NCBI RefSeq assembly: GCF_000235365.1
Contig: NC_016453.1
Span: forward strand, 1,321,852 to 1,385,851
Source of the DNA: Eremothecium cymbalariae DBVPG#7215
Taxonomy: Eukaryota; Ascomycota; Saccharomycetes; Saccharomycetales; Saccharomycetaceae
DNA: 64,000 nucleotides
Reading direction: 5' to 3'
Both the position numbers and the translations under genes were made by a program. How positions within the stretch are numbered: position 1 is the first letter of the stretch; the number at the start of each line of letters is the position of its first letter. Shown here piece after piece: positions 12,401 through 22,700 of the stretch. The notes under the pieces were generated by a model. It had not been told where the DNA came from, searched no databases, and saw only the letters and a list, made by a program, of their open reading frames with translations.

Positions 12401-14075
12401 CTTGGGTATCTCTCAACTGAAAGTCAGGCCATTCAAACGATGCATTAACAACTTTGATAGCAATATTTGAATCATCTAATTCGGCCGCCGAAGACCTACT
12501 GGTGATACTCCTTGGCGCTTCTTCTTCTGATTCGAGTAACGATTGTATACGTCGCAATCCCACATATGCATCTGCACCCGAGCTTAATGCAAGGGGAATA
12601 AAAAATATTTGAATACTCAAAACCTGAAACAAAGACAAGGAAGCAAAAATGTTGGCTGGTGTACGATTAGATGAATTGATTCTGTACATGGCCAAGAAGG
12701 TAACCATGGCAGATAAGCTAGGTACAGTGGTCGCTATGGCAATCAAAAAATTTCTCAGAAATAGTATCCATCTAAGTTTTGACACTTCTTTACTCCGCTG
12801 TTCTTTCAAGCTCGCTTCATAAGCGTCTTCCCAAACATAGAACTTAATCATCTTCATGCCATTCAAGATCTCCTTTGTTAGACTAACACGCTTATCGGTG
12901 AAGAAATTGGTGGAAACCCTAAACTTCATCATGTTAATGAAGGCAAGAAAACAAAATCCTATAACCAAGATAAACACCGAAAACCCAAGAAGCGCTACTG
13001 CACCCAAATTAACCAATAACAGAACAAGGCAAATAATGAACACTGGTGGGAATGCCAACAAAAATGGTTGAAATATAAGAGCAAATTCAAGTCTTGACAA
13101 ATCGGTATTGATCATAGATGTAATCTTACCAGTTGGCCATGAGTGTCTCGCATAGGTAGAGAATTTAATCGACTTTTGCAAAATAGCTTTAATCAGAACC
13201 GACTTGGCCTCCACACCGGTCGCGGAGGATTCATACATAAAATGGTTGAAAAATAGAGTATTTAGCAGCATTAAAACGGACGCGCCGATAGCATAACCTA
13301 TCCCATGTGCTACTGAATGATTAGAATTTGAAATATTAATCCCAGTTGGAGGCTTTACACTGTTAATTAAATTCTTGACCAGAATTGTAAGCAAGGCCCC
13401 AACAATACAACTTAAATTAGCGTGCAAAATAGCTAATGAATACCGAAACTTGAATGTCCATAATAGTGCTTTAACCAAATCATACTTGCCAAGTTTAGCG
13501 TTATTCATGATTTCCTTCTCCGAAGCGTCAGGATGTTCCGCCGCATATCTTGTTCGTGCCTGCAGGAAATATTGATCCATATAATGGCAGAACCTTTGGT
13601 ACAGAGTTTCCACACGAAGGTCTTCACTTAGTTCCCACAAGTCATTTGGCTGCAGAGTCCTACGGTATCCAACGCTTATTAATGGAACAATCCACCAAAA
13701 GAAAGTACGCGACAGTATATTTGACCTCGTCAATGGAAAGCTGCCCCGGTCTTGAGCGTCCGGTATTGGAGGGATAGCTTTAGAATGCAACATCCTGAAA
13801 AAGCGCTTCTGCGGGTATATTTTCGATTCACTAATCATTTCCAAATCCCTCTTTGTCAAAATCTCCTGCATGCTCGACCTCCCGAAATTACCGTCATCTG
13901 TGTTCTGCACAGACATCATTACCTCAGAGTCCTGAACAAACGACACATCAGCTGTTCCCGTCTTCCTGACATCATTCATAGTAGGATGCTTCCTCACTCC
14001 TTCTAACGACGAATCAGTTTGCGATATAGGTCTATCCTGGCTCAACTCACTTTTGAATGAGCGTTCATCTACCAT
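9465..14075 (-). CDS. YOR1: ABC transporter Yor1 (ABCC/MRP-type multidrug exporter)
   Basis: Plasma-membrane ATP-driven exporter of organic anions and drugs (oligomycin resistance in S. cerevisiae), also linked to phospholipid flip. It has 1536 residues from the first ATG at 14075; a TTG two codons upstream only extends the open frame. Order: N-terminal tail, first membrane domain, NBD1 (Walker A GAIGTGKTS near 605, signature LSGGQKARINLARC, Walker B IYLFDD), second membrane domain, and NBD2 (Walker A GRTGAGKST near 1232, signature FSVGERQFLALARAL, Walker B ILILDEATSSVD). NBD1 has Asp-Asp at the catalytic base position, as in other ABCC proteins, so NBD2 is the hydrolysing site. NBD2 carries an unusual Ala/Thr/Ser-rich insertion (about 1322-1413) before its signature. 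It is the YGR281W counterpart. Confidence 0.96.
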   Translation of the reverse strand: MVDERSFKSELSQDRPISQTDSSLEGVRKHPTMNDVRKTGTADVSFVQDSEVMMSVQNTDDGNFGRSSMQEILTKRDLEMISESKIYPQKRFFRMLHSKAIPPIPDAQDRGSFPLTRSNILSRTFFWWIVPLISVGYRRTLQPNDLWELSEDLRVETLYQRFCHYMDQYFLQARTRYAAEHPDASEKEIMNNAKLGKYDLVKALLWTFKFRYSLAILHANLSCIVGALLTILVKNLINSVKPPTGINISNSNHSVAHGIGYAIGASVLMLLNTLFFNHFMYESSATGVEAKSVLIKAILQKSIKFSTYARHSWPTGKITSMINTDLSRLEFALIFQPFLLAFPPVFIICLVLLLVNLGAVALLGFSVFILVIGFCFLAFINMMKFRVSTNFFTDKRVSLTKEILNGMKMIKFYVWEDAYEASLKEQRSKEVSKLRWILFLRNFLIAIATTVPSLSAMVTFLAMYRINSSNRTPANIFASLSLFQVLSIQIFFIPLALSSGADAYVGLRRIQSLLESEEEAPRSITSRSSAAELDDSNIAIKVVNASFEWPDFQLRDTQVKDETNLQTTSSAEKEAQKEKVDLSKTSFSGFSDLSFEVKKGELLVITGAIGTGKTSLLNALAGFMHKTNGDIQYNGRMLFCGAPWIQNATIRDNITFGSPYDENLYREVMRVCSLDRDMSVLPAGDKTEVGERGITLSGGQKARINLARCVYKVRDIYLFDDILSAVDARVGASIMNDCLLGKLGDKTRILATHQISLTEQASRVIYLGTDGSFDIGTVDELKTRNVQFANLMKLASQTESESKDDNISSEKFDREDQLRQLQQLDDLTALRKHATTRSTFAESIQGEVSGRLASQEERAVNSLSFTIYKQYIRAACGNWLILILPMIIFLFIITTFLSLFNSVWLSFWAEYKFRGRSDTFYMGMYFFFVMANYLSTNIQFSLVSYLGLRASKNINLQSLHRLLHVPVSFIDTTPLGRILNRFTKDTDILDNELTESLRMFSYQFTVIWGVIIMSIIYLPWFAVAVPLLVVVFILVSDHYQCSAREIKRLEAVQRSFVLNNFNEVISGVDTIKAYHAEARFLKKSDILIDRMNEMTFPLYASQRWVSILIGMIAVLFALIISILCVTGWFNISPASTGVLLTYVLQLPNLFNTLLRAMTQLENDMNSAERVLSYANSLPKEAPYRIPEMAPPKAWPERGAITFDNVALAYRPGLPLVLQDVSFHISSGEKIGICGRTGAGKSTITNALYRLVELSNGSVTIDGVDIATIGLYNLRSKLSIIPQDPLLFRGTIRKNLDPFGEHSDTELWDALLRSGAINNDDLARAQGFETVSAATAATKATDTVATKTGLPVSMPSHAENAASVAPAASTSSAVDATTTTSNDTVSSLNNHNATTSDATATSKPVSDGNTKNMHKFHLDQTVEEDGSNFSVGERQFLALARALVRQTKILILDEATSSVDYETDAQIQARIVQEFQHATIMCVAHRLKTILHYDRILVMEKGRVAEFDTPLRLYNEQGSIFRSMCDQSSITLTDFDA

Positions 14076-15097
14076 TTGCAAATTATCGATGTTCTCACCA
14101 CCTTAAACTTCGCTCTGATCACTAAATTAAAAGGAAACGTCTTCTAGTCAACTCTGGATAAGAGTTTGGTCAATGAGAAATTAGAAGTTTAACACAAATC
14201 AATTAATTAAAATTACAAGATCCGTGTTCCGTTAGAGCTATATTTGCTTTAAAATAATGGTTCTATAAGTTACAATTTAAATAAGAAAAATATCATTTTC
14301 AGCGAAATTATTTCCGCTGAAGAATCCACCTAGTTATTGCTGCACAGACATGCTGCAAGATAGAGGTAGCCAGCCGTGTACACAATATACAGGAATTCGT
14401 TCCTAGTTGGAAAAGTCAAAATTCTATGGCTTTCAATATCAACTGGCCGGGCCTCGAGCATACAAAGCTATATATCCTTCTCTATTATTTGTTTTAAAAG
14501 TCTGGGCTTTTTGGTACATTTTTGTATTGCTTTTGTTCTTTCTAAAATCTTTCGTCTAAAACTTTATCTCCTTTCTTTCGCCCGCCGGACCCTTTTTAAA
14601 TTCATCGCAATTGAGGATGCGTATTTGTTGGTAAAATTGAAAAGCAATCTGAGAGAGGAGCCTACAAATTGAGGTAAAGATCGCTTTACTATTTTCAATT
14701 CTCGAGATCTACATTCAGGGATTGAAAATTCTACGTGTACGGTTGCAGGGACCGTTTTTTTAAAAAAATCGTGTAGGAGGAATTTTCTGTTTGGAAAAGC
14801 TCCATTACAGCGGTCAGACGGTTCTACTACCTTACCAAATACAATTTTCCGGATAGATAGTCCGATTGGAGCGTTTAAAAACCGCTTTCAAGGGTTCATC
14901 CTTTCCAGCTGGTTTTATGTTTTAGGATAAATTTCTGCACGTGACTGTAAATTTGGGCGGGAAAGGAAAATGGGATTAGAAGTAGAATGGCCTGGAGGGG
15001 GGTCCAGAGGGTACCAAGTGTTTAGAGGTATCGGTATATTTGGAAGGACGTTTACTTGGGTGGCATATATAAAATAGATAAGTTCTTCAAGGTTTGA
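14076..15097. promoter_or_regulatory. Divergent promoter region of YOR1 and the CBS/PB1 gene
   Basis: 1022 bases shared by two divergent genes. A CACGTG E-box lies at about 14938-14943, near the CBS/PB1 gene. I looked for exact Pdr1/Pdr3 elements (TCCGYGGA), which control YOR1 in S. cerevisiae, and saw none. A short T-run followed by an A-run near 14755-14770 may be a nucleosome-free element. Confidence 0.4.
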
Positions 15098-16954
15098 ATG
15101 AGTGGTGTGTCGGGATCTGGAGCGTTGCCGACTGTTAGTTCGTTGTCGTTGGATAAACCTCTGTTCTGCAGGGAGGATGATTCTACGTTGTTTGTAGCTA
15201 GGTTGATATATGCGGAGCGGATCCATTGTGTTCTCGTCCTATCTGGGGATAGGGAGCTGTGTGGTATTATTACGACTAAGGATATTGTATTTCGAGGTTG
15301 CACGATGGACGAAAGACTGAAGGCTAGAGATATATTAACAGGTACTCCCGTGGTGGGGCGTTCTAACATGTTGGTGACACAAGCGTTAGAACTGATGATC
15401 GAGAGGAAAATTCGCCATCTGCCGGTACGGCAGGACAGTACTGGAAGAGTTGTGGGGATTTTGGATATTACTAAGTGTTTCCACCAGGCACTGCTTAAGT
15501 TAGAGAAGTTTACGTTGAGTGCTGCAAAGCTCAACAACGCTCTCAACGATGTGATTGATAGTGATACGTCTTTGGATTGGATGAGGTTTTTGAAAAATGT
15601 GTCAAAATTGATTCAACAAATGGAGACTCCTAATCTGAAGACGATCTTGGATTCGCCGCATTATGCGACGACTCCAGCCATTGCAGGTCCTTCCACATCG
15701 GTTGCTGAAGCGTTGGAGTTGATGAGATTGCATGATACCACTGCAATCCTTGTAAGAGATACTGAACCCTTATCTAAAAGTTCCTGTAAAGTTGGCGGCA
15801 CTGCCCATATCTCTATCAGGAAAGAAGGCGTTCAGCATGATTTTAACATTATTGGCATCTTCACCAGCAAGGACGTCGTGTGTAGGGTGTTACAATATCC
15901 TGAGAATATTGATTTAAATAATTGCACTCTTGCAAGGGTCATGACAACTCGTCCAAACTATGCGTTGTACACATTGGGCATACACTCCGCGTTGCGCATG
16001 ATGTATGACGGTCATTTTTTGAACCTCCCAGTCATTGATGAGCGGGGGTCCATTGTTGGTCTACTAACTGTCCTGCAACTAACCCACGCTGCCCTCAGTT
16101 GTCAACTTTCTCCAAACATCCAAAAATCCGATAGTCCTTATGTCAACTTAGGAGAAGCGGGCAAAATTTTGACCAAGTTTGGAAACGAAGCTGACGTTAC
16201 AAACCCAGGATCCAATGAACTTACAGATCCTGGTAACGAATACAAACATTGGAATTACTTCTGGAAATCTTTTGATATATCCGAAAACGAGAGTTCTTTG
16301 TCGTCTGCCTCAAGCCAATTATCCTTGATTGACTTAAAACAGTCATTGGTACCGCTTCGCATAGTCTCCAGGGCACACTCAAATCCGGAGATGGAACCCA
16401 GGAAATCTCTTTCGATGACGCAGATTAGAAGTTCTCGTGCTCTTTCCTTTCAGAAAAGAAAGACTAGCCTTTTAAGAAAAACCTTTTTTGAAAAGGGTGT
16501 TCTCAAAGGCTATGTGTTCAAGATTGACGTATTTACTGTGGATTCAAGTAACGATTCTTTGCAGTTTTTGAAAAGAGTGAACATAAAAGTTAAGCACAAA
16601 AGATTAGTGAAATACCCATCATTATTGGATCATTTGCTCTCCAGCTTTTACGACATACTCCGGTTGAATAGCTCAGATTGGGAGTATCAACTGTTCAATA
16701 CTATTGACACTACCAAAATATTAGTTAATAATAACGACCACTTGAAGAGACTCCTCGATAAATACTTTAAGCCCAATAAGGGATATACTACTGTGCCGCT
16801 CATCCTAAAATTAAAAAAACATCGTAATAATCAAGAAGTGATATTTGATTGGTTACAATCCAAATTTAAGATCTTGAAGAATTTCGCTAATTCTTCTTGG
16901 CTCAAACTAAGCTTTATTTTTTTTATTGGTGTTGGTTTAGGAAAAGTAATGTGA
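15098..16954 (+). CDS. CBS-domain and PB1-domain protein with C-terminal membrane anchor
   Basis: A 618-residue protein with two pairs of CBS domains (about 15-135 and 185-340; repeated patterns GIITTKDIVFR, IRHLPVRQDSTGRVVGILDIT, IIGIFTSKDVVCRVL and FLNLPVIDERGSIVGLLTV). A serine-rich linker follows, then a PB1-like segment (about 468-560, GYVFKIDVFTVDS). The last 18 residues are hydrophobic (SFIFFIGVGLG), consistent with a tail anchor. This order is that of the fungal family that includes S. pombe Mug70. CBS pairs usually bind adenine nucleotides, and PB1 mediates protein pairing, so an energy-sensing scaffold is plausible, but the function is unknown. I know no S. cerevisiae orthologue, which suggests loss there. 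It is transcribed divergently from YOR1. Confidence 0.8.
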   Translation: MSGVSGSGALPTVSSLSLDKPLFCREDDSTLFVARLIYAERIHCVLVLSGDRELCGIITTKDIVFRGCTMDERLKARDILTGTPVVGRSNMLVTQALELMIERKIRHLPVRQDSTGRVVGILDITKCFHQALLKLEKFTLSAAKLNNALNDVIDSDTSLDWMRFLKNVSKLIQQMETPNLKTILDSPHYATTPAIAGPSTSVAEALELMRLHDTTAILVRDTEPLSKSSCKVGGTAHISIRKEGVQHDFNIIGIFTSKDVVCRVLQYPENIDLNNCTLARVMTTRPNYALYTLGIHSALRMMYDGHFLNLPVIDERGSIVGLLTVLQLTHAALSCQLSPNIQKSDSPYVNLGEAGKILTKFGNEADVTNPGSNELTDPGNEYKHWNYFWKSFDISENESSLSSASSQLSLIDLKQSLVPLRIVSRAHSNPEMEPRKSLSMTQIRSSRALSFQKRKTSLLRKTFFEKGVLKGYVFKIDVFTVDSSNDSLQFLKRVNIKVKHKRLVKYPSLLDHLLSSFYDILRLNSSDWEYQLFNTIDTTKILVNNNDHLKRLLDKYFKPNKGYTTVPLILKLKKHRNNQEVIFDWLQSKFKILKNFANSSWLKLSFIFFIGVGLGKVM

Positions 16955-17127
16955 ATGAACATAATTCAATAGTTAAAAGTATATATGTAGCTGTGAATAA
17001 TTGACTTATTGATTAATTTTTTGGACCTGTTTTTTACCATAGATTTCTTTAATTTTGAAGATTTAGCTATTTAGATTACGTCTTTGACATTTGATGTTCA
17101 AAACTGCCCAAAAAAATACACAAAATT

Positions 17128-19323
17128 TTAAAAATCAAAACCCTCAGAAGGTGCTTCAAATCCAAGATTGGAATAATTGAATGGATTCATAATATCGTTA
17201 GAAGAAGGAATCAGATTCTTCAAGTCATGTGACTCAGGATCACACTGCAACAACTTGTCCTCGCCAGAAGGAAAAAGCTTCCTTCCGGTCTTGGCCTCTT
17301 GAGTATTTCTTAAAATGCTAGTCAAACATTTGAAAATGAACAGCATATTACGCACATGTAGGACATCACATCCGTTCTCCAATTTTATATCAAAAAAATA
17401 GCTTCCAACAGAATATGGTTGGATCAGTAACCCTTCGCAAATTTTATTATGAAATTGCAACAAAAGCTTAACATCTGATTCTATGATGTCTTTGTCTTCT
17501 TGGGCGGTTATTGAATATAAAAATATGTCAAAAAAGGCCAATACAAACGACCATGGTTTTGACCTCATTATAATCGTAACAAACGTGGAATCCATGTTGA
17601 TAACACAGTTTAAAATATCCCTAGCAGATTCAATACTCTTGTACTCTGGTTCATAATCAATTTTTCCTTTAGATTTCAAACGGGTTTCAACTTTAAATAA
17701 ACTTCTATGCACAAACATCATATTCACTAGGTAATTCAGTTGAATTTCATATATTAGCCAAGCAATAGATTTTGTCGACATATGCTCATGGGGAGCAGTT
17801 GTTATATCGCCAACAAATTTTTGCCCTGGATTCAAATCTTTTGGTAAAGATAATCTGAAAGTTTCTAATTCATCAATGGCTTTCCTAATTGCCTTATGCT
17901 GGACTGTTTGAGTCTGGTGAATAGTATTATTGCACAATCTTTCATATATGCGACTTGTAATACCACATAACCGAAATATATAGTGGCGAGCCACAGGAAG
18001 GAACCCATCGGTTTTTAATATTGTCTGATATATATTATCAGCAAATTCCGCATCATAATTATTGTACTTTTTAGAAGAGCCTAGAATAACCATTTCCAAC
18101 AGATCTACTTTCTTATTCACCGATGGTATATTAGTTGTACTATCAAAATCAGCAATCGCTGGAGGTTTGCCTAATGTGACCGACAACTTTAAGTCAAAGT
18201 AGCGACATAACCACCACAGGCTACGACGATTGTATTTCTGTTGCGGAGTAAGACCATGAAGTAATGATTCGGTGTGTAGCCCCATATCTTGCGACAACCT
18301 AGCCATGATGCACATTAATAGATATGATGCATGAATAGCTCCAGATAGACATGTATAGGTTATTAGGCATAATAGCGCTTGTATTGATAATAAACCATCT
18401 GGAATCACCGTGACACGATGAGTTAAGTACAATGCATTCGAAATGAAAGTATCTTCGTACACTTTCATCTCCTGTGGGGTCAAACCCAAAGATATAATTG
18501 AAATTTGTTCATCATCTATTAATCCTTGCCTAATTATTAGGCATGAAAGAGCCAGGATAACGTTAAGTACCATGCTTTCAGCTGCTTTCATGTCGTTCAT
18601 TCCTTGAGAGACATACTTAGCATATATTTCAGTTGCCAGTTGACAACTGAGCACTGACATTATTGGGGCACCTGAGTTCGCGTAAACCTTTAAGAGTTTC
18701 TCCAAGATATCTCCTGCAGGTAAATCTCTTAGACTAACAGGAATCGCAAAATTAGCCATGCTCTTCGATTGAAATGCTGTGGAATACCATTCTGAAAGCT
18801 GTCCCAGTTCCACATCTGAATTCAAGCATTTAGACTTTAGAAACTCCAAACCCTTTGGCGATAGAAGGGTATAAGAAGATACAATTCCAAACCTGTTCAT
18901 ACTACCGTGATGCACAAATGGAAGCTCGTTATTGTTTGCAAATGGAGAGGGGAATAGTTCACTAACATATTCCGCACTATATTCCTTGTCTTGAAAGTCA
19001 TCCTGCTGCTCTTCCGTACGATCATCATCCTCTCGCAATAATACCACCTTCGCTAACATATCCAAGGAACTTATCTGTCCCAGGCTACTTCGCCCTTCTT
19101 GATACACACTTGTCACATCCAGTTGTCTATATGCTCTCTTCTGTCTCTTCTTCGACTGATTTGACCCATTAGAACCATTCCAATTCCTCTTCCTAATCCT
19201 TGACCCGTCTCCACTACTGTCTTTCTCATCCACATACAGTTTGCTTGCAATCCGCTCTATCGATTCTTCTAACCGTTCAATCTTTGATACGATCTTACTG
19301 AATTGTTCTACTTTGTTTGACAT
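17128..19323 (-). CDS. Fungal_trans-domain regulator without a zinc cluster
   Basis: 731 residues from the first ATG (19323); the open frame has only eight more codons upstream, starting with GTG. The middle part (about 230-480) has the fungal-specific transcription factor pattern, with SLWWLCRYFDLKLSVTLGKPPAI before a D-F-D turn, as in the middle homology region of Zn2Cys6 regulators. The N-terminus is unusual: it starts directly with a heptad-like coil (FSKIVSKIERLEESIERIASKL) of the kind that normally follows a zinc cluster, then a basic stretch (RKRNWNG, KKRQKRAYR). No CxxCx6C pattern is found in it or on its strand upstream to the PSE1 start. It may have lost its DNA-binding domain or act through a partner. 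I recognise no named orthologue. Confidence 0.7.
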   Translation of the reverse strand: MSNKVEQFSKIVSKIERLEESIERIASKLYVDEKDSSGDGSRIRKRNWNGSNGSNQSKKRQKRAYRQLDVTSVYQEGRSSLGQISSLDMLAKVVLLREDDDRTEEQQDDFQDKEYSAEYVSELFPSPFANNNELPFVHHGSMNRFGIVSSYTLLSPKGLEFLKSKCLNSDVELGQLSEWYSTAFQSKSMANFAIPVSLRDLPAGDILEKLLKVYANSGAPIMSVLSCQLATEIYAKYVSQGMNDMKAAESMVLNVILALSCLIIRQGLIDDEQISIISLGLTPQEMKVYEDTFISNALYLTHRVTVIPDGLLSIQALLCLITYTCLSGAIHASYLLMCIMARLSQDMGLHTESLLHGLTPQQKYNRRSLWWLCRYFDLKLSVTLGKPPAIADFDSTTNIPSVNKKVDLLEMVILGSSKKYNNYDAEFADNIYQTILKTDGFLPVARHYIFRLCGITSRIYERLCNNTIHQTQTVQHKAIRKAIDELETFRLSLPKDLNPGQKFVGDITTAPHEHMSTKSIAWLIYEIQLNYLVNMMFVHRSLFKVETRLKSKGKIDYEPEYKSIESARDILNCVINMDSTFVTIIMRSKPWSFVLAFFDIFLYSITAQEDKDIIESDVKLLLQFHNKICEGLLIQPYSVGSYFFDIKLENGCDVLHVRNMLFIFKCLTSILRNTQEAKTGRKLFPSGEDKLLQCDPESHDLKNLIPSSNDIMNPFNYSNLGFEAPSEGFDF

Positions 19324-19745
19324 ATTTAACAGAAAAATAGGAAACACACAAGTTATTCTATTCTTTCCCTGGTATCATATACTATTGTATATTAACCTCA
19401 AGAACCTCTTTAAACTATTTATTTTAACATTCCAAGCATAATAGAATTTACTCCATTCTTATTCATCTCAACCGCCAATTAGTACTTCCAGTCCCGTACC
19501 CTTTAATCATTGTCACGTGCATAAAAATGATCCGTTAATAGTGATATCTGACTCAATCAGTTTTGTTACCCGGTCGGGAGTTCCCGAGCAGTTTTCTGAA
19601 AATTTTGACTAGTAAATTGACTTTGTTATATAGCTTTGGCATTCACATGTTACAAAAATCTTTACAAATAGAGATAGTAGGGTGGCACGCAATAGCTGCT
19701 AGGGGATTTTAAAGCCAAAAGTATCATTAATAAGATTTAGGAAGC
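19324..19745. promoter_or_regulatory. Divergent promoter of the Fungal_trans gene and PSE1
   Basis: 422 bases. A GTCACGTG (Cbf1-type) site lies at about 19512-19519, and the CGGTCGGGAGTTCCCG stretch at about 19571-19586 holds an imperfect palindrome. No coding sequence and no zinc-cluster exon seen. Confidence 0.4.
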
Positions 19746-22700
19746 ATGTCGGCTTTATCTAGCGACGTAAATAGCACGTTAGTCAACGTGCTTAACGGGT
19801 TTGGTTCAGCTGACAACAATGTCCGTGCTGCTGCGGAGGAAACTTTGAATAGCCAATGGATCACAGAGGAAAATATCCAGGTTTTGTTAGTATTTTTAGC
19901 AGAACAAGCTGCTTATTCGGAGGATCTTACACTGGCGAGTTTATCAGCTGTATTGTTTAGGAAATTGGCGTTGAGAGCACCGCCATCATCTAAAACGGTG
20001 ATTATTGCGAAGAACATCACGCATATCAGTAAAGAAGCATTGACACAGATCAGAGGTACCTTGTTGAAAGGTTTTGTTTCGGAGCGTTCGGATGGGATTA
20101 GACATAAGTTGTCTGATGCTATTGCGGAGTGCGCGCAGGACGATCTACCGGAATGGCCGGAACTACTTCAAACTTTATTCGAGGCCACGAAAAATCCAAA
20201 CGCCAATTTTAGAGAATCCAGTTTCAGAATATTTACCACTGTTCCACATTTGATTAACGCGATTGATATTAATAATGCCCTGCCTATATTTGAGGCAGGA
20301 TTTACTGATACAGAAGACAATGTAAAGATCGCTACAGTTACAGCGTTTGTTGGATATTTCAAGCAACTTCCAAAGATTCACTGGTCAAAGTTAGGCGTGT
20401 TACTACCCAGCTTGTTGAATAGTCTACCCAAGTTCTTAGATGATGGGAAGGATGATGCATTGACTGCTGTATTTGAGTCTTTGATTGAATTGGTGGAATT
20501 AGCTCCGAAGTTGTTTAAAAATATGTTTGATCAAATGATTCAATTTACTGATATTGTTATCAAAAACAAAGACTTGGAAACTTCAGCTAGAACTACCGCA
20601 TTGGAATTGTTGACGGTGTTTTCGGAATGCGCTCCTCAGATGTGTAAATCAAATCCAAATTATGCACAGTCGTTGATTATGGATACCCTATTGATGATGA
20701 CTGAAGTTTCTGTAGACGATGAGCAAGCTCTAGAGTGGCAAAATTCTGATGATGTCGAGGAGGACGACGAAGAAGCAGCATACGATAATGCACGCCAGGC
20801 GTTAGATCGTGTAGCTTTAAAGCTAAATGGGAAATACTTGGCTCCTCCGTTGTTTCAATATTTGCAACAAATGGTAACGTCTTCTCAATGGCGCGAAAGA
20901 TTTGGCGCTCTAATGGCCTTATCATCTGCTGCAGAAGGTTGTCGCGATGTTCTAATTGGTGAAATACCAAAGATATTGGATATGGTTATTCCTCTAATTA
21001 ATGATGCTCACCCAAGAGTTCAATATGGTTGCTGCAACGTTCTAGGTCAAATTTCTACGGATTTCGCTCCTCTAATCCAAAGAACTTCGCACGAACGTAT
21101 TTTACCTGCCTTGATATCAAAGTTGACAGGACAGTCGATTGATAGAGTCCAAACACATGCAGCAGCAGCATTAGTCAACTTCTCTGAGCACGCTACCCAG
21201 ACGATTTTAGAACCATATCTAGATAGTCTTTTGACTAATTTGTTGTCTATGCTTCAAAGCTCCAAACTTTACGTTCAAGAACAAGCATTAACGACAATTG
21301 CGTTTATCGCTGAGGCAGCAGAGAAAAAATTTATTAAGTACTACGACACTTTAATGCCTTTGCTGTTAAATGTTTTGAAGACTGACACTGGTAAAGAAAA
21401 TAGAACGCTAAAGGGCAAATGTATGGAATGTGCGACTTTGATTGCCTTAGCTGTTGGAAAGGAAAAGTTCTCTGTTCACTCACAGGAGTTGATTGAACTT
21501 TTTGTTTCATATCAAAATCAAGGTATTGAGGATGATGATCCAATTAAAACATATTTGGAACAAGGCTGGAGCAGAATCTGCAGAATCTTAAGGGAAGATT
21601 TTGTCCCATTTTTACCAATTGTATTACCTCCATTACTAGAAACAGCGAAGGCCGGGCAGGATGTCAGCTTGATCGATGAAGAAGAAGCCAAGAACTTTCA
21701 GCAGTACTCTGATTGGGATGTTGTACAAATTCAGGGCAAGCACATTGCTATCCATACTTCTATTTTGGATGATAAAGTTCCAGCCATGGAGTTGTTACAG
21801 GTTTACGCTACCATTTTAAAAAATTACTTTGCTGGATATGTCCCTGAAATAATGACTGAGATTGCTGTTAAATCTTTGGATTTTTATTTGCATGATGGCG
21901 TCAGGGCCACCGGTGCAGGCCTGATTCCAGTATTATTGTCATCACTAGTTTCTGCTACTGGAACTCAAAATCCAAATACTGTAGCACTATGGCAATTAGC
22001 CTCTACTAAATTGATTAATGGAATAATTTCAGAACCAATGCCTGAGATTGTCCAAATATATCACACTTCTTTAGTGGATGGTCTAAAAATCATGGGAGAA
22101 AACGCCCTGACTAATGAACAGTTGGAAAAGTATACTAAAGGCGTTTCTGCAAACCTCTCAGATGTTTTCGAGCGTGTCAGACAGCGCCATGGTCAAGAAG
22201 ATGAATATAATGAAGATGTTGATGAGGAATATGAGGATTTTACTGACGAAGACTTATTGGATGATATCAACAAATCGTTAGCAGCAGTATTACAAACCAC
22301 AAATGGATTATATCTTCCGCATTTTCAGGCAATTTGGCCTCTGGTTCACACGTACTTGCAAGATACTGAAGTAATTCTAATGCTGTTTGCTTTAGTTGCT
22401 ATTTCTGACTTGGTTCATTATTGCGGTGACAACACAGAAGGCTTTAAAAATGGGTTCGTCAACAAACTCAAAGATTTTCTGGTTTCCCCGGAGCCCTCTG
22501 TTCGTCAAGCTGCTGCCTACTGCATTGGATCATGTGCCCAATATGCTCCAAACACGTATGGAGAAGTTTGCGTTGAATCTTTAGACACTTTGTTTCTGGT
22601 TATTTCAATTCCAGATGCCAAATCAGAGGACAATGTTTCTGCCACCGAAAATTCTGCTGCTGCTATAGCGAAGATTTTACATTCTTTTGGATCTAACATG

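Noticed and set aside
14076..15097. Pdr1/Pdr3 response elements in the YOR1 promoter
   Set aside because: Only partial matches such as TTCCGCTGA were seen; no exact TCCGYGGA.
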